A stretch of 7,598 nucleotides of DNA from Planctomycetia bacterium (GCA_009923125.1 RFUD01000104.1:1-7598), one strand, 5' to 3'. Shown: positions 1-5,812, numbered from the stretch's first letter. Notes: generated from the letters alone by a model not told the origin. Numbers and translations are program-made.

Positions 1-227
1 ACGCCGGCCCGCACGATCGCCTTCAGGCGGTGGTTGCCGGCCAGCGCGTCGGCCGTGATCTTCACGCCGCTGCGGCAGATGGCGCCGTCGTGCCGCGCGA
101 GGGCGTCCCGCAGGGCCGGCCCCGACAGGCCCGTCACCACCTCGTAGGTGATGCCCGCCGCCGCGGCCGCATCGAGGAGGGCGATGCCGTCGGAACTGAG
201 CGTATCGAGCACGATGATCGAGGGCAT
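1..227 (-). CDS. serA: D-3-phosphoglycerate dehydrogenase, N-terminal part (cut by window edge)
   Basis: Only the first 75 codons are inside the window; the gene continues past the left edge. The product would oxidise 3-phosphoglycerate to 3-phosphohydroxypyruvate with NAD+, the first committed step of serine synthesis in the cytoplasm. The visible part starts MPSIIVLDTLSSDGIALL and runs through CRSGVKITADALA to LKAIVRAG, matching the opening substrate-binding lobe of SerA, where an RSxTKV-like strand and a LKxIxRAG strand are characteristic. The NAD-binding and any ACT/regulatory domains lie outside, so the long or short SerA form cannot be told. The ATG at 227 is preceded by GGAAAGGA (233-240) with 5 nt spacing, a good ribosome site. 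It starts 40 nt after the serC stop, so the two genes are probably one operon with serC first. Other D-2-hydroxyacid dehydrogenases share this fold; the serC neighbour decides for SerA. Confidence 0.9.
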   Translation of the reverse strand, partial: MPSIIVLDTLSSDGIALLDAAAAAGITYEVVTGLSGPALRDALARHDGAICRSGVKITADALAGNHRLKAIVRAG

Positions 228-267
228 GGGTGTCCTTTCCGGGTGTCGCCGCCGTCGCGCGGAGGCG

Positions 268-1389
268 TCAGGCCCGCCGAGCCTGTTGGAATTCGAGCAT
301 GTAGTCGCGGAGGGCCTCGACGCCGGCCATCGGCATCGCGTTGTAGATGCTGGCCCGGATGCCGCCGACCGAGCGGTGTCCCTTGAGGTCGATGAGGCCG
401 CGGGCCGAAGCGCCCTTCACGAACTCCTTCTCGGTCGCCTCGTCGGGGAGGCGGAAGGTGACGTTCATGTCGGAGCGGCAGTCGGGCCGCGCATGGCCGG
501 CGTAGAAGCCGCCCGACGCGTCGAGCACGTCGTACAGCAGCTTCGCCTTGCCGCGGTTGTGGCGGTCCATCGCGGCCAGCCCGCCCACGGAGTCGCGAAT
601 CCAGCGGCACACCAGCCCGAGCACGTAGACGGCGAACACGGGCGGCGTGTTCGGGCGGGACCCGTTCTTCACGTGCGTCCGGTAATCGAGCATCGTCGGC
701 AGGTCGTCCCGCGAACGGTCGAGCAGGTCCTTGCGGATGATCACCGTGGTGACGCCCGCGACGCCGGCATTCTTCTGGGCGCAGGCGTAGATCAGCCCGT
801 ACTTCGCGACGTCGATCGGCCGCGAGAGGAAGTCGCTCGAACAGTCGCAGACGAGCGGCGCCGGCCCGAGGTCGGGATCGTGCTTCCACTGCACGCCCTG
901 GATCGTCTCGTTGCTGGTGACGTGCACGTACGCGGGATCGGCCGACAGCGCGATCTCCCCGGCCGCCGGCAGTCGGTCGTAGTTCGTCGTCCCGCCGTCC
1001 CAGGCCACGTGCACCCGACCTTCCCGCCGGGCCTCCTTGATCGCCGTGGCGCCCCACGTGCCGGTCACCACGTAATCGGCGGCCTGCGTCCGGCCCCGCA
1101 GCAGGTTCATCGGCACCATCGAGAACTGCAGGCTCGCGCCGCCCTGGAGGAACACCACCTCGTGATCGGGACCGATGCCGAGCAGGCTCCTGAGGTCGCC
1201 GAGCGTCTCCTCGAGGATCCGGTCGAAGGCCGGACTCCGGTGGCTGATCTCCAGCACGGAGATCCCGACGCCCGGCAGCGCCAGCAGCTCGTCCCGCGCC
1301 CGTTCCAGCACCTCCAGCGGAAGCACGGCCGGGCCGGGGGAGAAGTTGAACACCCGCTCAGCGACCGACACGAGACTGCGCTCCGTCAC
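268..1389 (-). CDS. serC: Phosphoserine aminotransferase
   Basis: This 373-residue PLP enzyme converts 3-phosphohydroxypyruvate and glutamate to phosphoserine and 2-oxoglutarate, the second step of serine synthesis; the same enzyme can serve pyridoxine synthesis in some bacteria. FNFSPGPAVLP at residues 14-24 is the family N terminus, LQGGASLQFS (81-90) is the phosphate/PLP-binding loop, TWG at 111-113 follows it, and AQKNAGVAG (204-212) carries the PLP lysine K206. GHRSVGGIRASIYNAM (337-352) is the class V aminotransferase C-terminal signature of SerC. Length is normal (E. coli SerC about 362). The start is GTG at 1389, preceded by GGAGG with 6 nt spacing; it adds roughly ten residues before the usual MxxIFNFSxGP start, so a later GTG (residue 7 or 13) is possible but lacks such a site. 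The gene lies 40 nt before serA, and a strong promoter candidate sits at 1473-1501. Confidence 0.97.
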   Translation of the reverse strand: MTERSLVSVAERVFNFSPGPAVLPLEVLERARDELLALPGVGISVLEISHRSPAFDRILEETLGDLRSLLGIGPDHEVVFLQGGASLQFSMVPMNLLRGRTQAADYVVTGTWGATAIKEARREGRVHVAWDGGTTNYDRLPAAGEIALSADPAYVHVTSNETIQGVQWKHDPDLGPAPLVCDCSSDFLSRPIDVAKYGLIYACAQKNAGVAGVTTVIIRKDLLDRSRDDLPTMLDYRTHVKNGSRPNTPPVFAVYVLGLVCRWIRDSVGGLAAMDRHNRGKAKLLYDVLDASGGFYAGHARPDCRSDMNVTFRLPDEATEKEFVKGASARGLIDLKGHRSVGGIRASIYNAMPMAGVEALRDYMLEFQQARRA

Positions 1390-1395
1390 AGGATG

Positions 1396-1400
1396 CCTCC
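1396..1400 (-). promoter_or_regulatory. Shine-Dalgarno site deciding the GTG start of serC
   Basis: GGAGG on the minus strand lies 6 nt before GTG at 1389. No ATG gives a better start, and the two downstream in-frame GTG codons have no comparable site. This supports a rare-start initiation with a short N-terminal extension. Confidence 0.7.
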
Positions 1401-1472
1401 AAAAGCTGCCGACAGGACCGGCCGGCCGGCGTCATCCCCGCAGCGCGACGGCCACCGAACGGCAGTCGGGGC

Positions 1473-1501
1473 AGGATAGGAGGCCGCGGAACGACGGTCA
1501 A
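1473..1501 (-). promoter_or_regulatory. Sigma70-like promoter for serC-serA
   Basis: On the minus strand TTGACC (1501-1496) is followed by exactly 17 nt and then TATCCT (1478-1473). That is 5/6 and 4/6 to the TTGACA/TATAAT consensus at optimal spacing, unusual for such GC-rich DNA. The -35 box overlaps the TGA stop codon of the TPR gene, so serC-serA can be transcribed independently of the genes upstream. Predicted transcription would start near 1466, leaving a leader of about 75 nt that includes the perfect palindrome CCGGCCGGCCGG at 1418-1429. The call rests on box similarity alone. Confidence 0.5.
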
Positions 1502-2172
1502 CGGGCCACGGTTCCCGGCGTGGCGGTCGCTCCATTGAGGGCCGCCACCTTGGCGGCGACGGCCGGCTGCCGACCGTCCACGGCCAGGGCCCGCGAGTAG
1601 TTCTGCACCGCCTGGGACGGATCGCCGGCGGTCTCGCGCAACTGCCCCAACGCCACCAGCGCCCGCGTATTGTTCGGATCGATCGTCAGGGCGTCGATCA
1701 GGTGGTTCTCCGCCTGCCGTGGGTCACCCCGCTCCTGGAACAGCCGGGCGAGTTCGATGTGCGGGGCGGGATTGCCCGGAGCGGTCCGGGCCCAGTCCTG
1801 GAGCTGGGCCACGGCGCCGGCCTCACGGTTCTCCTCCACCATCAGCACCGCGAGGGCCCGCTGGCAGGCTTCATGGTTCGGGTTGCGGGCCAGGCAGAGG
1901 TGGTAGTACTGCTCGGCCGTCTGCATGTCGGCGGGGCGGCCGAACAGTTTCGCCTGCTGGTGATACGTGGCCCCCAGATTGTAGAAGCAGTCGGGATCGC
2001 CGGGCTGCCTCGCCAGCGCCTGCTGGAAGTGGTCGACGGCCCCCTTGTAGTTTCCCTGTTGGTAGAGCTTCACACCTTCGGCGTTGTCGTTGCGCCCCAG
2101 CCAGCCACAGCCGCCCGCCGCGCAGGCGACGATCGCGAGGATTCCCTTCCAGGCCGGTGACGCGGGGCTCAT
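1498..2172 (-). CDS. TPR-repeat lipoprotein
   Basis: The 224-residue product consists of a signal sequence followed by about five tetratricopeptide repeats. With ATG at 2172 the N terminus is MSPASPAWKGILAIVACAAGGC: a short Lys-containing n-region, a hydrophobic stretch (10-19), then two possible lipidation cysteines, C17 in IVAC (better lipobox) and C22 in AGGC. TPR units begin near AEGVKLYQQGNYKGAVDHF, DCFYNLGATYHQQ, EACQRALAVL, HIELARLFQERGDPRQAENH and ALVALGQLRETAGDPSQAVQNY; each shows the small/large residue pattern and a terminal PxxP/DPNN-like turn. Unit 2 is longer than 34 residues, with an insert around KLFGRPADM. The protein is probably membrane-anchored and acts as a scaffold for protein contacts; the partner is unknown. 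The same frame runs upstream to GTG 2190 and TTG 2208, but only the ATG gives a clean signal peptide. No strong ribosome site precedes any of the three. Confidence 0.85.
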   Translation of the reverse strand: MSPASPAWKGILAIVACAAGGCGWLGRNDNAEGVKLYQQGNYKGAVDHFQQALARQPGDPDCFYNLGATYHQQAKLFGRPADMQTAEQYYHLCLARNPNHEACQRALAVLMVEENREAGAVAQLQDWARTAPGNPAPHIELARLFQERGDPRQAENHLIDALTIDPNNTRALVALGQLRETAGDPSQAVQNYSRALAVDGRQPAVAAKVAALNGATATPGTVAR

Positions 2173-2244
2173 GGCCGGACCGTACCGCACGGCCCCCCGC
2201 CGAAACAACGTCAGCCCAGCCTGCGCATCCCGCGCCGGCCACGC

Positions 2245-2487
2245 TCAGAGGGCGGCGGCCCGCTCGTAGCCCAGCGAGCGAACAACCTCGAGGATCTCAC
2301 TGCAGGTGGGGAACATCCGGCCGGTCGACCGCTTGTAGCGATCGAGTGCCTGCATGAACTCGACCTCGGCGGCGTCGTAATCGCGTTCGCACGTCGTCGG
2401 ATCGATCAGGCGACGGCGGCCGACGCCGGCGGCGGCACGTTCGGCCTGACGGCGGGCACACCGCGGGGTCTTGAGGGTGTTCGGCAT
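2245..2487 (-). CDS. Small conserved-looking protein of unknown function (80 aa)
   Basis: I cannot assign a function. The ATG at 2487 has a perfect GGAGGAA 6 nt before it, so this is a real gene despite its size. Residues 1-27 are basic and low in complexity ([18 protein letters not shown]), probably flexible. Residues 28-74 look like a folded unit: [20 protein letters not shown], then [21 protein letters not shown], then RSLGY. Cysteines sit at 10, 33 and 62. The helix, turn with G..FPT, and [12 protein letters not shown] helix resemble helices 1 and 2 of a LexA-type winged helix (compare GxPPTxxEIAxxLG), but the recognition helix and wing are missing because the protein ends soon after. From memory the 28-74 block recurs in Planctomycetota hypothetical proteins. 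It is cytoplasmic, with no signal or membrane segment. It lies between the FHA and TPR genes, 72 nt before the latter. Confidence 0.85.
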   Translation of the reverse strand: MPNTLKTPRCARRQAERAAAGVGRRRLIDPTTCERDYDAAEVEFMQALDRYKRSTGRMFPTCSEILEVVRSLGYERAAAL

Positions 2488-2493
2488 GGGGCG

Positions 2494-2500
2494 TTCCTCC
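2494..2500 (-). promoter_or_regulatory. Shine-Dalgarno site fixing the start of the 80-aa gene
   Basis: GGAGGAA on the minus strand lies 6 nt before ATG 2487. It excludes the 19-residue longer version that opens at 2544, whose added residues are Pro/Ala-rich and unlike a protein N terminus. Confidence 0.75.
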
Positions 2501-2528
2501 GGGATGGATGGTGGGGCGTCGGCGGGCC

Positions 2529-2547
2529 ACCCTGCCAGTGGCAAGGT
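2529..2547. repeat. 19-nt operator-like dyad in the leader of the 80-aa gene
   Basis: The plus strand reads ACCCTGCCAGTGGCAAGGT. Around the central G at 2538, 8 of 9 base pairs are symmetric (ACC-TGCCA / TGGCA-GGT; the single mismatch is at 2532/2544). The one-base centre suits a DNA-binding dimer better than an RNA hairpin. It ends 42 nt upstream of the ATG at 2487. A weak -10-like CATAGT sits just upstream (2561-2556, minus strand), which would place the dyad at or just after the transcription start, but I find no matching -35 box. The regulatory role is inferred. Confidence 0.4.
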
Positions 2548-2619
2548 CTGCCGAAACTATGCCCGATGCCTCGTGCGCAAACCCTGTGCGTCGGGGAAAA
2601 TCTGCGGTCCATCCGGGTC

Positions 2620-2635
2620 GTCACGCCCGCGTGAC
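2620..2635. repeat. Perfect 7-bp inverted repeat after the FHA gene
   Basis: GTCACGC (2620-2626) and GCGTGAC (2629-2635) are perfect inverted repeats around CC. With a one-base bulge the stem can grow by three more pairs. It lies about 46 nt beyond the stop codon of the FHA gene. On the minus strand as RNA it can form GUCACG-CGGG-CGUGAC. A short TTTT occurs only some 20 nt further on, so it is not a classical intrinsic terminator. It may end or stabilise the FHA transcript, or bind a protein as DNA. Confidence 0.35.
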
Positions 2636-2681
2636 CGCGCCAGCCGCTCCGACCGGCACCACCCGACGTCGCGGCCGCCAT

Positions 2682-3323
2682 CTAGCGATTGTTGAAGAAC
2701 TTCCGCAGCGCCTCGGCCGCCGCATCCCGCGAGTTGTCCGCCGACTTCTTCGGGCCCGCGGGGAGCATCCCGGGCTTCGATTGCGAGGCCTTGACCGCCT
2801 CGATCGCCAGGCTGCTGCTCGACTTGGACGAGATGCCCGACTGCGTTGCGCCCACCCCGGACGACTCCGTCGGGCTGCCGGCGTGGATGTTGCTGGCGTC
2901 GATCGCGGCGTCGTCGCCGGCCGTCGCTCCGGGCAGCGGCAGCGTGCGGGTGGTGTCGAACATCCCGGCCGGGGCCTCGTCGGCCATCAGCCACTTCGAG
3001 ACGTCGTCCTCGCTGCCGGCCGGGGCGGGCGCGGCGCACGACACCTTGAGCTCCAACGCCCCCACCCGCACGAGATCGCCGTCGGCGAGCCGCGTCTTCT
3101 CCTTGATGCGGATGCCGTTGACGAACGTCCCGTTGCGGCTGCCCAAATCCTCCGCCCACGCGTCCGCCGGCCCGATGTGGATGGCGCAGTGGCGGCGGCT
3201 GACATCCTCGCTCAACGGGCGCACGTCGCAGTCTTCGGCACGGCCGATCAGGAGCGGGCTGCGCTTGATCGAAATGGCCCGTCCGGCGCTTTTGCCCGAG
3301 GCGACGATGAGTTTCGTGCGCAT
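2682..3323 (-). CDS. FHA-domain protein (phosphothreonine reader)
   Basis: The 213-residue product starts with a complete FHA domain (about 1-95). Key residues are G27-R28 in LLIGRAEDCDV, S42-R-R-H45 in DVSRRHCAI, and N64-G-T-F-V-N-G70; these are the conserved GR, SxxH and NG motifs that bind phosphothreonine peptides. It therefore most likely reads Ser/Thr-kinase signals in the cytoplasm. Residues 96-180 are an acidic to Ser/Thr/Ala-rich linker without predicted fold, including FDTTRTLPLPG (122-132) and a serine run (165-171). Residues 181-213 are basic and end in a short amphipathic helix, DAAAEALRKFFNNR, which looks conserved rather than random. There is no signal peptide or membrane span. 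No kinase or phosphatase gene is in the window, so its partner is unknown. ATG 3323 opens the domain exactly where expected (MRTKLIVASGKSAG); the upstream GGAAG is weak and distant. Confidence 0.93.
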   Translation of the reverse strand: MRTKLIVASGKSAGRAISIKRSPLLIGRAEDCDVRPLSEDVSRRHCAIHIGPADAWAEDLGSRNGTFVNGIRIKEKTRLADGDLVRVGALELKVSCAAPAPAGSEDDVSKWLMADEAPAGMFDTTRTLPLPGATAGDDAAIDASNIHAGSPTESSGVGATQSGISSKSSSSLAIEAVKASQSKPGMLPAGPKKSADNSRDAAAEALRKFFNNR

Positions 3324-3342
3324 GTGTCGAATCGCTTCCGCT

Positions 3343-3419
3343 GGCCTGCAGAAACCAAACCCTCGGTCTTCAATCTTACCAACGCCGTTCGGCGAAAGGC
3401 CAGAGGGGACCTGCAGGCC
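3343..3419. repeat. 9-bp inverted repeat pair framing the FHA gene leader
   Basis: GGCCTGCAG at 3343-3351 and CTGCAGGCC at 3411-3419 are perfect inverted copies 59 nt apart, and each contains the palindrome CTGCAG. Between them lies a small hairpin (CGCC-GTTC-GGCG, 3383-3394) and the promoter candidate at 3373-3381. The pair could close a long stem in RNA reading through from the lipM-like gene, or be two half-related protein sites. With a GC-rich background, chance is possible. Confidence 0.3.
3373..3381 (-). promoter_or_regulatory. Possible extended -10 promoter of the FHA gene
   Basis: The minus strand reads TGG-TAAGAT, a TGn element directly joined to a -10-like hexamer (4/6 to TATAAT). 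No -35 box is visible 16-18 nt upstream, which an extended -10 can compensate for. A start near 3366 would leave a leader of roughly 43 nt. This short AT-richer patch stands out in the 105-nt gap. Confidence 0.3.
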
Positions 3420-3428
3420 TGTCCGCGA

Positions 3429-4220
3429 TCAGCGACGGAACGTCCAGCGGGCGTCGGCGAACCGGGTCGCCCGCTCCGCCACGCCCGGCCGCTCGTGGAA
3501 TCGCCCCGGTTCCCACACCAGCCGCATGCCGAGCCCCTCGGCGATCAGGCCCAGCCAGCGCTCGGCGAGGGCGGGCACGGCGGTCGGGGCCAAGCCGCCG
3601 GGGGCGAGTTCGGCCAGGCCCGGATGGCTCGCCGCGCCGGAAACATCCTGGTTCCGCGCCAGCAGCAGGCTGCCATGCTGCAGCACCGTCGCGGCGAGCC
3701 GGCGTTGGGCACTGCCCAGGACCTTGTGTCCCCGGCCATCCGGAGACGCCGCCGCGCCCACGACGACGTCGCCGGAAGCGCGACGATCGAAACAGAAGAA
3801 CGGCCCCTCGTCACGACCGGGGGCCGGGGGCGGCGTGGCCGGCGGCCGCCACGGCGACGCCTCGACACCAAAACCTGCAAGCGCCGCGCACAACGCCTCG
3901 TGGACGGCGTCGTAGAACGCCTGCGGCCCGCCGCCCCACGGATGCACTCGCGGGACGGCGGCCGCATACGTCAGGTCGCTGCCGTGCACGATGGCGCCGC
4001 CCCCGCTCGGACGGCGGACGACCGGCACGCCGGCGATCGCAGGCTCCGCTTCGGCGTCGGCGCCGCGCTGAAAACCACCGAGCGACACCGTCGTCGGCGT
4101 CCAGCCGTACAGCCGCAAGCAGCAGTCGCCGCGACGCTGCGCCTCGTCGGCGAGCAGTTCGTCGGCCGCCATGTTGGTCGGGCCGTCGGTCGGCGGATCC
4201 CACCACACGTGGAGGTTCAT
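3429..4220 (-). CDS. lipM: LipM-like octanoyltransferase / lipoate-protein ligase A family
   Basis: This 263-residue protein has the BPL/LplA/LipB catalytic fold that attaches octanoyl or lipoyl groups to a lysine of lipoyl domains. Motifs in order: TNMAADELLADEA (15-27), RRPSGGGAIVH (69-79, the acyl-binding Gly loop), the Cys C143 in FFCFDR, and K166 in HKVLGSAQRR followed by QHGSLLL (181-187). The Cys followed by a KxxGSAQxR...LQHG block is typical of LipM, a cysteine-dependent octanoyl-ACP:GcvH transferase in Bacillus, rather than of ATP-using LplA, which lacks that nucleophile. Length suits LipM (about 280) better than full LplA (about 340). ATG 4220 begins 17 nt after the gcvH stop with no clear ribosome site, so translation is probably coupled to gcvH. 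GcvH is the likely acceptor. Ligase activity with free lipoate cannot be excluded; the gene symbol is by motif only. A Pro-rich loop (125-134) is unusual. Confidence 0.85.
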   Translation of the reverse strand: MNLHVWWDPPTDGPTNMAADELLADEAQRRGDCCLRLYGWTPTTVSLGGFQRGADAEAEPAIAGVPVVRRPSGGGAIVHGSDLTYAAAVPRVHPWGGGPQAFYDAVHEALCAALAGFGVEASPWRPPATPPPAPGRDEGPFFCFDRRASGDVVVGAAASPDGRGHKVLGSAQRRLAATVLQHGSLLLARNQDVSGAASHPGLAELAPGGLAPTAVPALAERWLGLIAEGLGMRLVWEPGRFHERPGVAERATRFADARWTFRR

Positions 4221-4237
4221 CGACGCGGCGCCGGCGT

Positions 4238-4624
4238 TCAGTGGGGCTGGCTCTTCAGGAGGGCGGCGTAGGCGACCTCGTCGAGCAGGGTGTCGAGTTC
4301 CGCGGGCGAGTCGGGCCTGATCCTCACCATCCAGCCGTCGCCGTAGGGATCGCGACCGAGCGTCTCCAGGGCCCCCGGCAGTCCGGCGTTGACCGCCACC
4401 ACCTCGCCCGAGATCGGCGCATACACGTCGCTCACCGCCTTCACGCTCTCGATCTCGCCCAGCGAATCCCCCGCCTTCACGCGACGGCCCACTTCCGGCA
4501 ACTGCATGAATACGAGGTCGGTGAGCGCCTCGACCGCGTAGGCCGAAATGCCGACCGTGACCAGGCCGTCGCCCTCGGGGCGTGCCCATTCGTGGGACTT
4601 CGCAAACCTCATCGCTGCGGTCAT
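4238..4624 (-). CDS. gcvH: Glycine cleavage system H protein
   Basis: This 128-residue lipoyl carrier shuttles the aminomethyl group of glycine from P protein to T protein and then the reduced lipoate to dihydrolipoyl dehydrogenase. The N-terminal FAKSHEWARPEGDGLVTVGIS is the H-protein signature. LPEVGRRVKAGDSLGEIESVKAVSD surrounds the lipoylated lysine K62 in ESVKA, and VYAPISGEVVAVN and PYGDGWMVRI complete the lipoyl fold. Length and lysine position match the family (about 125-130 residues, Lys near 64). The chosen ATG at 4624 has AGGAG (4634-4638) 9 nt upstream; the frame stays open to a GTG at 4669 but the extra 15 residues are not family-like, and an inner ATG at 4612 is a possible alternative. 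It sits 48 nt after gcvT and 17 nt before the lipM-like gene. The P protein is absent from the cluster. Confidence 0.96.
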   Translation of the reverse strand: MTAAMRFAKSHEWARPEGDGLVTVGISAYAVEALTDLVFMQLPEVGRRVKAGDSLGEIESVKAVSDVYAPISGEVVAVNAGLPGALETLGRDPYGDGWMVRIRPDSPAELDTLLDEVAYAALLKSQPH

Positions 4625-4633
4625 CGCGTGGTG

Positions 4634-4638
4634 CTCCT
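4634..4638 (-). promoter_or_regulatory. Shine-Dalgarno site fixing the start of gcvH
   Basis: AGGAG on the minus strand lies 9 nt before ATG 4624. It favours this codon over GTG 4669, which would begin only 3 nt after the gcvT stop codon, and over ATG 4612. Confidence 0.6.
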
Positions 4639-4672
4639 GGATGGGAACCGGGCCGCCGTCGATCGACACCGA

Positions 4673-5812
4673 TCAGGCACGGCGATGGAAGGGAAGGGGG
4701 GTGACATGGGCCGCCTGCGGGACCTCGCGAACGACGACATCGAGCTGCGTGCCCGGGGCGGAAGCGTCCCGGTCCACGAGGGCCATCGCGACGGCCCGGT
4801 CGAGCGATGGCGCGAAGCTCCCGCTCGTCACGGTGCCGACCTCACGCCCGCCCTGCCGCACACTGCTGCCTTCACGGGCGGTCCGCTTCGAATCGAACGC
4901 CAGCCCGACCCGCACGCGGCCGCGCGGATGGGCCCGCAGGTCGGCGAATCGCTCGGCGCCGGGAAAGGTCCTTCCATCGAGCGTCACGCCCAGTCCGAGG
5001 CCGATGGCGAAGGGATCGCTCTCCTCGCGCAGTTCGTGGCCGTACAGCGGCATCCCCGCCTCGAGCCGCAACGTGTCCCTGGCGCCGAGACCGCAGGCCG
5101 CCAGACCGACCGGTCGCCCGGCCGCGTGGAGCGCGTTCCAGACAGGCTCGGCGGCCGCGGCATCGACGACGAGTTCCACGCCGTCCTCGCCGGTGTAGCC
5201 GGACCGACTCACACCCGCCCGATGGCCGGCGATGCTCGCCACCGCCGTCCGGTACGGCCGCAGGCCGCCGATCCGTTCCGCATCGGCCGCGTTGGCGAGG
5301 CCCGTCACCACGTCCACCGCCCGCGGCCCCTGGACGGCGATCATGGCCGTCTGAAACGTCCGGTCGGCGAACCGCACGCCCGCGGCGGGCAACCGGGACG
5401 AGAGCCAGCCCACCACCCGCTCGCGATTGCTCGCGTTCACCACGAGCGAGAGCCTGGGGGAGCCGTCGGCCGCGTCCTCGTCGCGGGCCACGATCGCGTC
5501 GTCGAGGATCACGACATCGCCGCCGCCCGGAGCCTGACCGGTGACGAGCGTGTAGCGGGCCTGCCCGGGCTCGATCCCCGCGACGCGGCGGGTGAGCAGC
5601 CCCTCGAGCCAGTCGATCGCGGCGGGGCCCGCGACCGTCAGCCGCCCCATGTGCGACACGTCGAACAGCCCGGCCGCCCGCCGGGTCGCGAGGTGCTCCT
5701 CGACGATCGAGCCGTACTGCACCGGCATCTTCCAGCCGGCGAAATCGACCATGCGTCCGCCGTGCGACTCGTGCCATCGGCAGAGGGGCGTTTCGAGGAG
5801 GGGCTGGGACAT
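4673..5812 (-). CDS. gcvT: Glycine cleavage system T protein (aminomethyltransferase)
   Basis: This 379-residue enzyme takes the aminomethyl group from lipoylated GcvH and, with tetrahydrofolate, yields methylene-THF and ammonia. The N terminus LLETPLCRWHESHGGRMVDF and AGWKMPVQYGSIVEEH is the GcvT signature, GLFDVSHMGRL (48-58) follows, and an Asp pair D104-D105 in VILDDAIV sits where the catalytic/folate Asp lies (Asp101 in E. coli). SRSGYTGEDGVEL, GLGARDTLRLEAGMPLYGHE and GTVTSGSFAPSL are the later family blocks, the last in the C-terminal barrel. Length is normal (E. coli 364). ATG 5812 follows a modest GGTGA (5821-5825) and gives the standard start; GTG at 5824 would add four residues. 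Upstream is a 94-nt gap with two inverted repeats; no glycine riboswitch is recognisable. gcvH follows after 48 nt, so they are one operon. Confidence 0.96.
   Translation of the reverse strand: MSQPLLETPLCRWHESHGGRMVDFAGWKMPVQYGSIVEEHLATRRAAGLFDVSHMGRLTVAGPAAIDWLEGLLTRRVAGIEPGQARYTLVTGQAPGGGDVVILDDAIVARDEDAADGSPRLSLVVNASNRERVVGWLSSRLPAAGVRFADRTFQTAMIAVQGPRAVDVVTGLANAADAERIGGLRPYRTAVASIAGHRAGVSRSGYTGEDGVELVVDAAAAEPVWNALHAAGRPVGLAACGLGARDTLRLEAGMPLYGHELREESDPFAIGLGLGVTLDGRTFPGAERFADLRAHPRGRVRVGLAFDSKRTAREGSSVRQGGREVGTVTSGSFAPSLDRAVAMALVDRDASAPGTQLDVVVREVPQAAHVTPLPFHRRA

Noticed and set aside
1418..1429. Perfect palindrome CCGGCCGGCCGG in the serC leader as an operator
   Set aside because: It is a simple CCGG tandem expected in GC-rich DNA; nothing else supports function.
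2488..2544. Longer 99-residue version of the small protein
   Set aside because: It would bury the strong GGAGGAA site inside the coding region, and the added residues are Pro/Ala-rich and unlike a natural start.
2508..4271. 587-residue open frame on the plus strand opposite the FHA and lipM-like genes
   Set aside because: Antisense to two motif-bearing genes, low-complexity Arg-rich translation, no ribosome site; a shadow frame.
4221..4589. N-terminal extension of the lipM-like frame through gcvH
   Set aside because: The extra 123 residues are a Gly/Arg-rich out-of-frame reading of gcvH; the family begins at the Met at 4220.
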